Shown here piece after piece: positions 34,699-47,500 of a stretch of 64,000 nt of DNA. Position 1 is the stretch's first letter; each line of letters opens with the position of its first letter. Under the pieces are notes generated by a model. That model did not search any database. It saw only the letters and a program-made list of their open reading frames with translations, and was not told where the DNA came from. The stretch covers positions 215,001 to 279,000 of the forward strand of contig JAVGVS010000386.1 of NCBI GenBank assembly GCA_032718565.1, given 5' to 3'. The position numbers and the translations under genes are program-made. Source of the DNA: Distichodus sexfasciatus. Lineage: Eukaryota; Chordata; Actinopteri; Characiformes; Distichodontidae.

Positions 34699-35300
34699 TT
34701 TCTCTCGCTAATTCGTGCCGATTTCCAATTAGTCGCCCTTCGCATCACTTTCACGACTTCTGAAAAAGAAAAGAAAACCATATTTAACGCAAAAAGAGAT
34801 TTTTATTATTTTTTTTAATCTCACTTTCCCCAACATTTTCCAGCAGCTTCAGGCATCTCTGACCCACACAAAAATCGGACCTCTGGGATCCTCGGGGATG
34901 TTACTTACTTACTTGCTACCGTTTTTCAAGCAGCTTAATCCCCCCCAATTTAATCCATTCATACGTTCATCCTCTCCTCTCTACCCACCTCCCCAATTAA
35001 AAGCCTAATTCCTCAAAAGCGTCCACTCGAACCAAATCAGCACCTCTGTTTTTTAAAAACCCCACAGCCCTTCCCAAACCTCTTTGGCTGAAACCACGCC
35101 ACCTGTTCTGATCTAGATCCATAACGGCATAACGGGGAGCTCGGTGTGCGTGCAGCAGCAGCGTTTGCGAGTGAAAATACGCGAAGTCGTCGTTTTATAA
35201 GGTCGATTCTCACCATCTGCTGATCATTCCAGAGCCCGATTTTGAGTTTCTGTGGAGTCATGGGTGTGCGAAAGTAGCATCTGTTGAGGAACAAGCGTAC
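34577..35300 (-). promoter_or_regulatory. cbln2: cbln2 5' flank and 5' UTR
   Basis: Sequence upstream of the cbln2 ATG, containing a (CT)n run at about 34663-34693, which reads as (GA)n on the sense strand. No TATA box or start site can be fixed by eye. The region should hold the 5' UTR and core promoter. Confidence 0.35.
34663..34693. repeat. (CT)n microsatellite upstream of cbln2
   Basis: Dinucleotide run, (GA)n on the cbln2 sense strand, within the probable 5' UTR or core promoter. Confidence 0.95.
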
Positions 35301-37960
35301 TTAATCCTCAGAAAGAGTGTCTGAATTAGCAAACAACAATAAAATAAATTAAAATAGAGGTTAGCTTTTTTGTGAGCAAATTGGATTTCAATTAGGTCCA
35401 AATTAATTAGGCGCCACTCAGTGACAACTTCTGGAAGTACTAATTTCTCTCTCCTGGTCGGGGTCCACAAAGGCCTGTGTCGTGGCACCTTTCTACATGC
35501 CCCTTTCTTTAAAAAGAAAAGAAAGAAAGAAGACGAGCCAGGCGAAATGTTCTAGCGCCACCCAGTGGTTGGAGTTAGCATTACACTGCTTCATTAGGCT
35601 TGATTGAAAAGAGCAAAATAAAACGCTCTGTTTGGCTCCGTTGATGCTTTTGACTAATTTTAACCTCCCTAATTGGGAGTCTTGATAAACAAGTGGTAAG
35701 ATGCTTGTTCAGCTTCTGACCTCACTTCTTGTGTCATCTGATGACATTTAAAAGGAGAGAAAAAAACAGTTTGGAAGCGAGTTGTGTTATGATCAGTTTT
35801 GACAGGGTGTGTTGGGATTGTTGAACCTTCACTTAACCCTCTTTAATTAACTGTCACTCTGAATCCTTTTGCAAACTTGCTAATTGGCACAACACAGTAA
35901 GCGGTGGCTCTGATACGGATGGCTTGTTTTAGAAGTGGAGGGATCGTGTGCTGAGTTAAGAGTTAGGTCAAAAGTGGTGGCACCTTTTTGTTTTCTTTTG
36001 TGTGTTCTACATAAACTTAGCACACGCTTGTTCTTCTTTGTTAAGCTTCACCTATAACTTTGTTTCTGGAGACAGTGAAAACAAACTGAACATTAAAACC
36101 TTTAAAAAGTTTCAGTGCTGGCCCAAGTCTTTATGAGGCCGTAAGCAGAATTTCATTTCATCCACCATCACTTTAAAGTTATTTTTGTCATTCTTGACAT
36201 TTCAAACACTCTTAGGGGCCCCCCAGGCATGGGGCCCCAAGCGGATTCTTAATTCAAGCAGATGCTCGCATGCTTTTGATAAATACGCAATACAGTATTT
36301 ACGATCATTTTCACACGGTGTCAATTTCTATGGTGACTTTTTCAAAATACATAACACATTCACCAAAGCCATGAGCTAAACTGAGAATACTTTTGCACTG
36401 CTTTAATACAAAATGCATTCATTGATGACTTCTAAAATTCATAAATCCCTCTCTCAGTCAGTGCTCACCAGCAGAAAAACTCTGTATATTTATAACAATT
36501 TTTGAAAGAATTTAAATATTGTGTTCAACATTCAGTTCAAAACTACTGTAATAGCATGAATAACTGTCAGTCAACCTGATTTTAGTTGAGAGTTAGTTTA
36601 TTTGCAGCTTTATTACTGCTCTGTGCCAAAAAGTGGGTGATGTTTACAGTATATTTCTATATTTGGTAATAAATAGATTTTTTCTCTGCTGTTAGCAAGA
36701 GCAAACATGATTTTGATGAAAGTGTATTAGCAAATGCATAAGACAGGATTGATGGGAGGTTGGTAACAAATGAGTTTTTGATACACTGACCATTACTCAG
36801 ACGAGCTGAGATCAAACTGTTGAAATGTTACTGTAATGCTGCTGCACTTTGTTGTACTTGGTATTAGGGAGTTGGTCAGTACGTTATGTATGGATCTGTG
36901 TGTGTAAATGACTGCAAACAGTGATAGCTTGCTATTTGGCAGTTTGGATTTTTGTTAATGTATTTTCAGTTGTTTGTAGTGTACTTTACAGTATATTACA
37001 CACAGCTGAATTTGATATGTATTAGTTTTATTAAAATAATTACTGTGAGGTATGTAATATTTTAGCTTTTATTTTGCAGTGTGTAATACTGTGTAAAGAG
37101 TAGGATACACAACATATGTGCATTTTGGTAGTGCTTCAAATTGTTTCAGTTTTGCTGTGCATTGTACGTTGTATAAATATAGTAGTTAGTATACTGGGGA
37201 GAGAGTGTGTGCTATAGTTTTGGTATTTTAGTGCATGTTGCACAGAAATTTAACTGGTGTACCCAGGTGTAAAGTTTGCAAAGCCTACAAGTGTGAAAAT
37301 GATTGTAAAAACTGTAGTATATTTCATCTATTATAAAAAGGAAATACATATGACTCTCTTGTTAAATCCTCATGTATCAATAATAGAAATAAATTAACAA
37401 GATATTATCTGGCTTTTCTGTAAAGACTGATTCAAACTGAATGAAGTAGAGTTAAAGGGATAGAATAAAAACAATATTTAGTAAATTATAGAAACCCAGC
37501 AGTAAACTTTAAATCAAACATGTAAGTACATTTTTTTTGTAGTATAACTTATTAAACCAGACGTGAACTAGCCAGACACTTAAATTTTATAAAGCGTACA
37601 CCTAAAAGTGTACATTTATTTACTAAAAAGTGGACTAATTTAGTCTGAAGAAGTGTCAAAATATAATAATCGGTTGCTATACTGCTAGTACTGTTATAGA
37701 TCTACCACATAAAGTACACTTTATAAAGGAAGGTGGGTATTGCAAGGACGCCACTTATATGATACGCACGTATACATGGGTCACGATATGATTATATTTT
37801 CCATATGTAGCTGATACTTCCATACATAATAAGTATCTACAGTTCACTGAAACGTAAAACAGCTGAAATGCAAGTTACGGAATTGAATTTAACCTAAATT
37901 TGCCTTGGATTTTAACACACTGAACTATTCACCATTCATACACAGGCTACATTCATTCAT
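35301..37960. other. Intergenic between cbln2 and fbxo15, no gene recognised
   Basis: AT-rich, few repeats. A GGGGCCCC-rich patch near 36213-36240 resembles a piece of a fish repeat. No long reading frames. Confidence 0.5.
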
Positions 37961-37962
37961 CT

Positions 37963-38285
37963 GGCTACATTCATTCATTACCCGAACCGCTTAATCCCAA
38001 CTGGGGTCACGGTGGGGACCGGAGCCTATCCTAGAACCTATGTGGGCGAGGTGTTGAACAATCCTGGAGCAAAAGCTAGCACTGAGGGCACACACAGTCA
38101 CACACACATTCACACCTTATGGGGCCAATTGAGAGTTGCCAATTTACCTACAGTGGATGCCTGACTGTGGGAGGAAACCGAGCACTGGAGGAAACCCATG
38201 CAAACACGGGAGGAGCATGCAAACTTCACACAGAAAGGCCCTACAGCCGTCCCCGGAGTTCAACCCAGACCTCATGACTGGAACT
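37963..38285 (-). mobile_element. SINE-A copy
   Basis: From (ATTC)n and CCGAACCGCTTAATCCCAAC through ACTGTGGGAGGAAACC to GGAGTTCAACCCAGACC. It lacks the outermost head. Confidence 0.8.
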
Positions 38286-38289
38286 AGTG

Positions 38290-40028
38290 GACACCAAAAT
38301 GTTAAGATAAAGTGCACAAGATTGAAAATTAGAAATTGAAAGTGCCCAGTCAGTTATCTGAGGTTGCTTGTGGTACATGATCCTCCCCCTCGGAAATATG
38401 ATTTGAGCTAGAAATCGTTATAGTATATTGTGAAAGGATATATTGATGTATCGTATTTTGCACAGTCCTTAATATATGGTTTAATTTGTATGAACTTGCT
38501 TAGTGTAATGAGAGTTTTTAAAAAATCTTTTTGCTTTTCAAATTTCTTACTTTCACAACACAACTAAAAAGCCTGGATCTGTTGATATCACAAAGTCTGC
38601 AACGATACAATTTTCTTTTCAAATTTGGGGAGCCAGCAATCGATTTGAGACAATATCATATACTGATTTAACTTCCATTCATGTCAAATCACCAAAACGA
38701 CTAGAATATCATTTGACATTTTCATTCCTCAGCTCTATGACATTTTAATAATAATACACCCTTTGTCTATCTTAAAGTGAATATATGATGTGTATTTTGG
38801 TCAACCAATGCTCTTGAAGTAGATCATGTATCGGTTATTAATTCTATGATAGACATTATTCAGTCTATTTTGGGTTAGTCTTACCGCAGAATCATTCATT
38901 ATGATGTTCTTTAACTTAAATTTTATGACTTTTAATTTTTCTTTCTTTTATTATTTTAATATTATTATTGTAATAATTTTATTCTGAATCACCAAGTAAG
39001 CTACTAATGTGTTCAACCAGAAAATAACTTTAAATTGCTTATGTGTACAATTAAATAATATAAATAAAAATTGCCTTTTTTGCTTTTGGTTCCTCCATAA
39101 TTTCTTCCTATTTACCAGAGCTTTTTCTTTTCAATTTCCGGGCCTAGACTCTGTTTCTGAGATGTTTCTAAAATAGCTTGTCAAAAATATCTGGACAAGG
39201 TGCTACACATTAAAATTGAACAAAATAATATTTTTAAAACAGCGATAACTACTGCAAAGGCCCATTTAACAAATCTGTCACATGTAAACTTACATAGGGT
39301 TTGTTGAGGTTCACAAATGCTTTGCATACCAATATTTTTTTTAAGGTTTTTCTTAAATGTATGTTATGTTAAGACATTTTAACAGTATAATATTAAACAA
39401 CTGTAAAATAAGAAAAACCCAGTAAGCTAATGTTTTGTACAAACAGGCATGCAATAAAATGTAATTTCTTTCACAGTTTTAGGTTCTGTTCTGAACAAAT
39501 CTTAGAATATCAGAATCTCACATACACTGTAAAAAGTGTACTTTCAGAACAAATTTTCTTAAGAATGTACAGTAAATTAGGTCCATTGTCTTTATTTTTA
39601 AAAAGTGTCTAAAACATAATTATGGTCACAGAACGAGCTCCCTCTTTTTTTCTCACTGAATAATCAAATCTATTTTACAGTCATTTAAGATCCCACAGAG
39701 AGTTTAATGCGCATTAATTCTCACACTCTTATGGGAAAAGATTACACACACTGTAGCTATATTTGTAAAATGTCACATTGGTTCGGATTAGTCTATAAAC
39801 AGATCTGTTCTCACAGTTATGGACAAGTAAGCTGCCACTTTTATTTGGACAGATATCACATCAGCTGAAATAAAGGTCAACTTAATTGCAAATTACCTCC
39901 ATCAAATCAAAATGTAATTTTAAAGCAACTTTGTACAGAACTTTAAACGATCTGTCTTCACAAAAAACAAAGAAACAAATAATCAAATAAATATTTTAAT
40001 AACGTCAATTTAAATTTTTTAATTTATG

Positions 40029-40030
<2 letters not shown>
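38290..40030. other. AT-rich intergenic DNA, nothing recognised
   Basis: No repeats or gene signals beyond low-complexity AT. Confidence 0.5.
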
Positions 40031-40031
<1 letters not shown>

Positions 40032-40104
<73 letters not shown>

Positions 40105-40187
40105 TACAATTTAAACTGTTCAAACTAAATCTAGAGTTTAACTGAATCTAAACCACACAAATATTTACCCTTAATGAACTAAATATT

Positions 40188-40259
<72 letters not shown>
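40032..40259. repeat. Two long (AT)n tracts
   Basis: (AT)n at 40032-40106 and 40190-40259, separated by 83 bp. Both are self-complementary and able to extrude. Confidence 0.95.
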
Positions 40260-40266
<7 letters not shown>

Positions 40267-41545
40267 GAATTTGTATTATTTAGCATTAAAATTCAAAATA
40301 TTTAGACTGCTAAATACTGAACTGAACTGCATAAGAATTAGAAAAAGTATATATATATTCTAATATTATCTACTATTTGTTAGAATAGTTTCATATGGTT
40401 TTCCATTTGAACATATCTTATGTAATCAATAACGTACTCAAATACTTAATTTTAATCTTGCTCACCGCGCCTATATTTTAAAGATATTCAGTGTACCATC
40501 ACTAGTGAGCGACAAACCAAGCGGAAATTGACGTTTAAGTATCCGAGAGCAGTAGCTGACCCCGAAGTCGGAGAAGGACGAGAAGAAAAACATCAAATGT
40601 CAAGATGCCAGGCTTAAAGAGCCTCAAACCTTGTTTTGTTCTGTTTTTGCTTCAGAGCAGCAAACAGCAGTAATTGTGAATTAAGAGTTCCCAACAAGAA
40701 ACAACCAGACTTAACTTACAAAAAAAACGATCGCTGTCTTGTTGTTTGGCTGCCCAAAAATTAATTAAAATCAATTAGATTTCAAGTTATTTGAAGTCAC
40801 TATCCCCGACTGGGCTTTATCTTCCATTAGCAAAAAGCGGGAGGTCATTTAGGGACGTAAATATTATTTTTCCCCTTGGTTATGATGACCTCGCTGACAT
40901 GTTCTGAGCAGGAGACCTGCAGGACGCTGGTTTATTTCTACAGCGTCAGCATGAGAAAGTAAAGTTTAAACATTTAAAAGCTCTGACTAGCACCAAAATT
41001 AAAAAGGAAAACCAAGGAAAACAAATCTGTTTTCATGACCACGCTGACCTCTTTTCCAGATGATGAAACCTAGTCCGTAAGCACAGAGAACATACAGATC
41101 ATACAAAATAGGTGATGTTCAAATTAATTACGCATGCAATTGCTGAAGATATTGCATGGAAAGGTATAAAGTAGTGAAAATACATGAATGAATAAATAAA
41201 TAAAAGATGGAAAAAAGAGAGAGAAATAAAGGCTTTTTATATGCAACAATCTTAAATTATTGATATACAAAACACAACCATAACATAATAATATGTTAGA
41301 AAGTGTAGACACTCTTAGGCACACATATGTCAAATTAACCATGTTTATTTTATATGTTGATTATCCTTATTAAGCCAAGCACAAGAAGTTTCATACTGGA
41401 AAAATACTTTAACCTATTTTATTTATTTATTTATTTATTTTAGATTTTTTTTATTTGAAGTGAGTCAATTTGACCCAGATCATAACAGGAGGATTAAAAT
41501 GACTGCACGACTATTTCTCTCCGCTCCTCAGCTGCCAGATTCCAG
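40260..41545. other. Intergenic upstream of fbxo15, candidate conserved non-coding
   Basis: 40500-41050 is more balanced in base composition than its flanks and free of repeats, so it is a plausible regulatory block. No coding signal. Confidence 0.25.
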
Positions 41546-41549
41546 CCAC

Positions 41550-42075
41550 TAATCAGATTTAGTCAAAGCTGCGAGTATTGTCATCTCTACAAAGCAGATA
41601 CAGAGAGACAAGATGACGCCTCTAGTTTAAGAAAAACAAAGAAACAGGAACTGAACAAATAGGGCATATAGAATAAACAATATATAACCAGAATACAAAA
41701 TATACATTTTAAACTAGAACTAGAACTAGAAGTAGAAAGAGAGACAGTTTGGATGCAGTATTAACTCACAAAAGTGGAAATTGACTTTCACACAGAATGT
41801 TCATGAGGTTAGAAACAGTTTCGAAATGAAAAAAATTCTATGTCCAGTCTATTAATAAAACAGAGCCCTAAAAAACGACCTATATTTTTACTTGGATTAA
41901 ATTTGTGCAGACATTATAACAGCAGAGAATCAGATTCTGTGCAATACTTTTCAATAATTTGTGCAGATACAGTTAGAGGTACAATAGAGGTACAAATACA
42001 AACTTAAAATAGGAGGTCAGGGAAATAAGACAAAAATAAATAAATAAAACTATATCTTATATACACATGTACAAG
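41550..42075 (-). repeat. Dispersed retroelement R3, copy 1
   Basis: Collinear with 47815-48260 (CAAATAGGGCATATAGA; TACATTTTAAACTAGAACTA; TTGTGCAGATACAGTTAG) and partly with 56700-56975 (AACTTAAAATA, AGGTGCAAT). The family has a GTCAAAG-type 3' tail, like 3660-3856 in the opposite orientation. Confidence 0.7.
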
Positions 42076-42279
42076 TTACATATGTGCAGACGGCATAGAG
42101 TACAATTCTTAATTTCAGACTCGTTGGGTACAGGTATTCATGTATATAATAAATAAAAATGTATTGACGTTTAACCTGAGTTTACAAAATTATTCTAGAG
42201 ACAGATGACAGGTGCAATGAGATGTTTTCTGTATTTTCCTGAGTCGGGATTCAGATGAACGAAAACTACACGAGTTGTA

Positions 42280-42499
42280 ATTATTAAATTTGCTTAATCA
42301 GGCGCAAAACTGCGAAGAAGATCGCGTCGCTGCGCCATTTACGGGGATTTAGCCCAGGGTGTCCTTGCGCCGGAAATGCCCTTAGTGACGAGATGACGAG
42401 GTAATGCACTCGCCGTAGGGTACATAGTAGCCAAATGAGCCGCGCTGTCACTACGACAACCGTATGAAACAGCGCGGAAGTGAATACGCTCATGTAAGG
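42280..42499 (+). promoter_or_regulatory. fbxo15: fbxo15 promoter, CpG-rich
   Basis: A short GC- and CpG-rich island in AT-rich surroundings, just upstream of the probable first exon. It contains a GCGCGGAAGTG motif near 42472-42482 that resembles an ETS-type site. In human the FBXO15 promoter is shared with TIMM21 (from memory); no TIMM21-like coding sequence was found on the other strand here. Confidence 0.5.
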
Positions 42500-42619
42500 G
42501 TCTGAGGAGCTTTTACAAGTTGAGCTTCTTACAGCCGAGGCCGAGTTGCGACAGCAGGTTGTGTGCTGCGGAGTTGTTCTTCAGTGTCTAAAACGTTTTC
42601 GACACAAAGCTTTAACGAG
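42500..42619 (+). other. fbxo15: fbxo15 5' untranslated exon 1
   Basis: CpG-rich sequence ending in a strong donor, AACGAG|gtaagtg, at 42619/42620. It would splice to the acceptor at 44456. The 5' boundary is an estimate, and no coding potential in frame with the downstream ATG is claimed. Confidence 0.55.
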
Positions 42620-43845
42620 GTAAGTGACGAATTAAAGTCTAAAATGGCGTGGTTGTCGTGGAAGTATGACTGGGCAGCTGTGTTTATTTAGTTTTTGTTC
42701 ATGATTTAACGCAACACACACGCAGCTGCAGTACCTACAAAATTCGTAAGGGGCGCTATTCTGTGTAAGAAAATATTACATACAATATTGAATATTAAAC
42801 ATTAAATGCATTTCGTCACAAAGTCAGATCAAATACGGCTAAAATTTTAATTTCACATAATTTTTACGATTTAACATCTGCTGAAACGTAAAAACTCTCA
42901 TAAAGGATAAACCTTTACTTTGTTTAACTTGTTACAAATAATACAGGTAAAAAATAAGTATAAATATGTGTTAATTTCAGTATTTTGTGCATCGCAGTGA
43001 TACAGTTAATTAGCTTCTGTTCTAAACTTCTGTTCTTTTTTAAAACATAATTATGAGCCCAGCCAAGACAGATATATATTAAACAAATGCAGTAAACGTT
43101 ACTGACAATCGTTGGATTATATTATTTTCTTATCTTTATTTTAACCCAATGCATAAAAATACACGTAAAACATTTCCAGAATCGCGGTGAATATGTTAAT
43201 GCTGTTTATTAGATTTTTTCATTAATTAAAAGTCGTTCGTCAGATATTTTTTTACACGTTTGTTTTTAAATTAATTCAAATATAGCTTAAAAACAGATAT
43301 AAACATGTACCTTTGTCAGAACAGCAATTACTTTTTAACGTGTTAACCCTATGCATAAATACTGGTGCAAATGAAACATAATTTCACTTTTTTTTTTTTT
43401 TTTTTTGCATGGCAGTGAACATGCTGCTTTAGATTTTCTTGAATTCTTGAATAATTAAAAGTTGTTCATCAGTTCAAAAACGTATGTTAACACGTATGTG
43501 TTTCAAACTAAATATAAATATGAATGTGTACAAAGTAAAACATTTTTAAATTGATGAACAACTATTAATTCTTTTAGAATTGAACTAAATTAAGTGTATC
43601 GAAGTGTAGTGCCTTATTTGGGTCCAATAATAATAAATTGATGAATTCTGTTAGTAATAAATATGTACAAGATAAGAAATAGCAATCTTATTAATTTTCT
43701 TTATTCCTCATTTAAACTTTTAATTTTTTATTTCATACTTAATGACGCATGTAAAACCCAACATCCTCCAAGGTTTTTACATTCATATTGATTTTCTTAT
43801 TATCTTTTTATATATTAATAATAATAATACATATAGCACACACAA

Positions 43846-43920
43846 TAATTATTATTATTATTATTATTATATTATTATTATTATTATTATTATTATTGTT
43901 GTTGTTGTTGTTGTTGTTGA
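43846..43920. repeat. Compound (TTA)n (TTG)n microsatellite
   Basis: About 17 TTA units pass directly into 7 TTG units. Confidence 0.95.
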
Positions 43921-44150
43921 TACCATGAAAGTTAGCAAGTTTTAAAGGAGTTAAAGAACCTTTAAAAATTTAAGTATTCAAAGCACATTTTAGCCAAAAA
44001 TTATAGTTTTGATTATATTTATGCAAATCATTTTGATTTTCATATGTTGCCATGTGCCATTTTTAGAAATACCGCCTCATTCACCAGTTTCTTTCTTTTA
44101 GTTTCTTGTTTTGTTACTTTATTTATCTTCTTATGAAAGCTAAGACTATG

Positions 44151-44154
<4 letters not shown>

Positions 44155-44228
<74 letters not shown>

Positions 44229-44254
44229 ACACACACGCCACACACACACACACA
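44155..44254. repeat. Compound (AT)n (CA)n microsatellite
   Basis: A 70-base AT run followed by a CA run. Confidence 0.95.
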
Positions 44255-44456
44255 TTCATATAGAAAATAATGAGATATTAAAAAAAAATAGTTTGTGACA
44301 TATGATGTCATAATGATCACAGATTATAACGCGATAATTAATGAATGAAAAATTTTAATTTGTATATGCTTCATACTTACAATGTAATTCTTAGATCATT
44401 GGCCCAAATGTTTCTGAACAAACTAAAATTAAAATTAAATCACTTTTTTTTAACAG

Positions 44457-44545
44457 GCCGAGTGTGCCATGGCCGAGAAACCCTCAAGACGCCAGAGACT
44501 TCGACCCAGAATTTGTGTGAAGAGTTTGGAAAACCACTTTGAGAG
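44457..44545 (+). CDS. fbxo15: fbxo15 exon 2 (first coding)
   Basis: The acceptor is tttttttaacag|GCC. The ATG is at 44469, and 25 codons plus two bases give MAEKPSRRQRLRPRICV... The donor is GAGAG|gtgag. This basic N terminus precedes the F-box. Confidence 0.82.
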
Positions 44546-47500
44546 GTGAGTTGTTCATCTATTTCACCACATTGCCCCGAACATCTCGAGTGCGTCGCCC
44601 CGACTCCACGCTGATTGCAAATGGAGTGAACTGAAGTGGATTTGCAGGCGATGTGTTTAATAATGAAAATAATAAATGAATGATTAAGAATGCAGGCAGC
44701 TGGTCAAACGCGTGATTAATGTTGATTAGGTTGCCACCAGAGGTCCTGCTGAAGATTCTCAGCTACTTGGATGCCGGCTCTCTGCACTGCCTCACCTTCC
44801 TCAACAAGAGCTTTCACCAGCTGGCAGACGACAAGTGAGTTTGCTCTTCTACACACACAAATTTAGCATAGCAACAGAAAGACTTTAAGGTGAAAGTCTG
44901 ACTTGAAAGTGTAAATTATGGTCTTTCAGTTAGAATTGTGACTCTCCGAAAAAAAGGTTTATGATTGCTAAACCAAAATTCTGACTTCATAATCTCCGAA
45001 TTCCGAGTTAGTAGATTAAAAGTCCAAATTCTTAAGCCACAATTCTGATTTATTCAATCAAAATTCTGAATTGTTAAGTGAGAATTCTAATGTATTAATT
45101 CAAAATTCTAAATTTTATTTAAAAAATCCTACTTAAAATTCTAAACTGTTTTAAATTCGATTTCCAACATATTAAGTCAAAATTCAAACTTTTCATCTCA
45201 GAATTTGGACTGATTAAGTCGAAATTCCAAATGGTTAAGCCGGAATTCTGATGTATTAAGTTGAAATTTGAATCCTTTAATTTAGACTAATTCTAGGCTT
45301 ATTTTTCTCGGAAGTATGATTTAATCAAAAGTCAGAAATTAAATTTGTCAAATCAAATCAAATCAGTATCCTAACTTTTGACTTCTTGTTGAAATTCTGA
45401 ATTCTGTCTTTTTTTCTTGGAACTTAATAAGTTGGAAATCTGCTGTCGACGCCCCAGTTCTGGAGTGGACCATGGACAGCAGCGGGTTATTTGCATTTAG
45501 GAATACTAATGAGAAACAGTCTTTTCTAAAAGGGACTGAAATAAAGGGGTAAAAAGCAGGTGAAAATGCCTAATCTGAGGGGTATTTTCAGCAAACTACT
45601 TCAGAGACGTTTAGTGGAGCTCATAGGCCTATTTTACCTTGGTGAACATATGGGACCTTTAAATGTTTCCTTTCCAGCGCTCTCTGGTATCGTTTTTGCT
45701 CTGACCAAAGAGCAAGGAGGAGGCGTCCGAGGCGTCTGTGTGATGATAATGATCATGGTGATGATGATGACGACGGCGTGAGCTGTGTTTGGGAGAAGCC
45801 TTGGGGATACTGGAGACGGCGTTTTTTTAAAGAGCTGGCCGGACTCAACCAAAACTGGAGGAAAAAACTTCAAGGCATCCATCCTTACACTGGCCTGCCC
45901 AGCCAAACCAAACAGCTGCTCAAGTGAGTGGTCCAAACTAATCCTCTTTCACCATATTTTAAGTATGCACAAAACCCTCCGAGGAGTAGATGTTTTTCAG
46001 ATGTTCAGTAATGCGTGCCTTGCTTGTGATAAATAATAATAAAAGTTGGTGATAAAGTTGTGCAATATGACCAAAATCTCATCTCATATCTCTGACACCC
46101 CCCACCTCCCCACTGCCCTCTCCCCAAATAAACCTATATACAGTGGTACCTTGGTAATTAATCATTTCATAACGTGATTCGAATTCCAAAAAAGGAGTTC
46201 CAAGTTAATTTTCTCCATAAGAGTCAATGTTGAAAAAACAATCCATTTCCCAGCCCCCCAAAATACACCAACAATTTGATGGTTCTACACATGAAAGATT
46301 GTATTTTTAGCTGGTCTAACTACAAAATTAAATGATTTCATTCTCACACTTTCCACACACTGCTGTTCCCCGCCTTGCGCCCATATGTTCCCGGGATAGG
46401 CTCCGTTCCCCCCACGACCCAAGTTGGGATTGAGCGGTTCAGATAATGAATGAATGAATGAATGAATTTCCATACAAAATAATGTTTGAGTGCTGAATTG
46501 TTGGATTTTGTTGGAAATCACAGCTCCGTGCAATTGTACAATATTTGGTATAATGACAAAGCAGGTCTATGGTCAGATAGAGACACCAGTCAAGTGATTT
46601 CTTGTCATACACGTTGAGTTGGCATCAAGTCAAACTACAAAATAAATGTGGAATTCTGAATTTTATGATGGAAAATAGTTTGAGTGATGACTTGGTTGGA
46701 AATATTGCGCTCAGTGTAATTTTGTAATTTCCTGGATAAAACATGACGCAGCGCTCGATTCGTCTTGCAAGATTTCGTTCGTACTCCAAGCTCCAATTTG
46801 GCTGTTTCTGATTAATATTCAGTAATACACATCTTGCTGATGACATAAAACATTATTAGTTTTGGATAACACTAGAGAATATGACCATAACCTCATATCC
46901 CGACTCCTGCAGTGTAACATCAATAAACATCAATATGTTGATTCATTGATCATTGAATTGATGTATTGATTTTGATTGATGTATCATTACACCCCTAATT
47001 GAGATGTGACCAATAGGGTGTTGAAATTAATCACATAATCGATGCATCGCCATGCAGACGTGGACAGCGCTGCATCAATGCAGCGGCAGACTCGATTATA
47101 ATCGATTACAATGGAGGTTTTCAACCGGCGGCCTGCTGACCCCTAGTGGTCCGTGCCGGCATTGCAGGTGCTCTGTGACATGCAGTCCACTTTCACTACT
47201 GAAAGCACTTTTTAAAAATTATTCATTTTCTCATTTTTCAAAACATTTCCAGATGATTTGGGCATCTTTATGAATTATGAACTTAATGCAAATATCTAAA
47301 AAGTAATCCAAAAAAATCTTGCCTCTCACGCTCATACTGCATAGTCTGAGTGGTAGTGTCTGGGACAGAAGCAGATAAAAACCTGAATTATATCATAATG
47401 ACGCTCGCTTGGTGATTTTCTGGCTATGACATAAAGATTCTAGTTAAGATACCCCGTTGAGGGGTTTTATGTTATAGTCACGGTGTAGTGAGGACTCGTA

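Larger units (their letters stand above)
42620..44456 (+). other. fbxo15: fbxo15 intron 1
   Basis: AT-rich, bounded by gtaagtg and tttttttaacag. It contains a (TTA)n/(TTG)n compound repeat and a long (AT)n tract followed by (CA)n. Confidence 0.55.

Noticed and set aside
35037..35488. Minus-strand frames upstream of cbln2 as an additional coding exon
   Set aside because: The cerebellin starts with its own signal peptide at 34576; these frames show no C1q or signal features.
42284..42493. Minus-strand 69-codon frame as a divergent timm21-like gene at the fbxo15 promoter
   Set aside because: Sequence does not resemble TIMM21; it overlaps a CpG-rich promoter where stop codons are rare.
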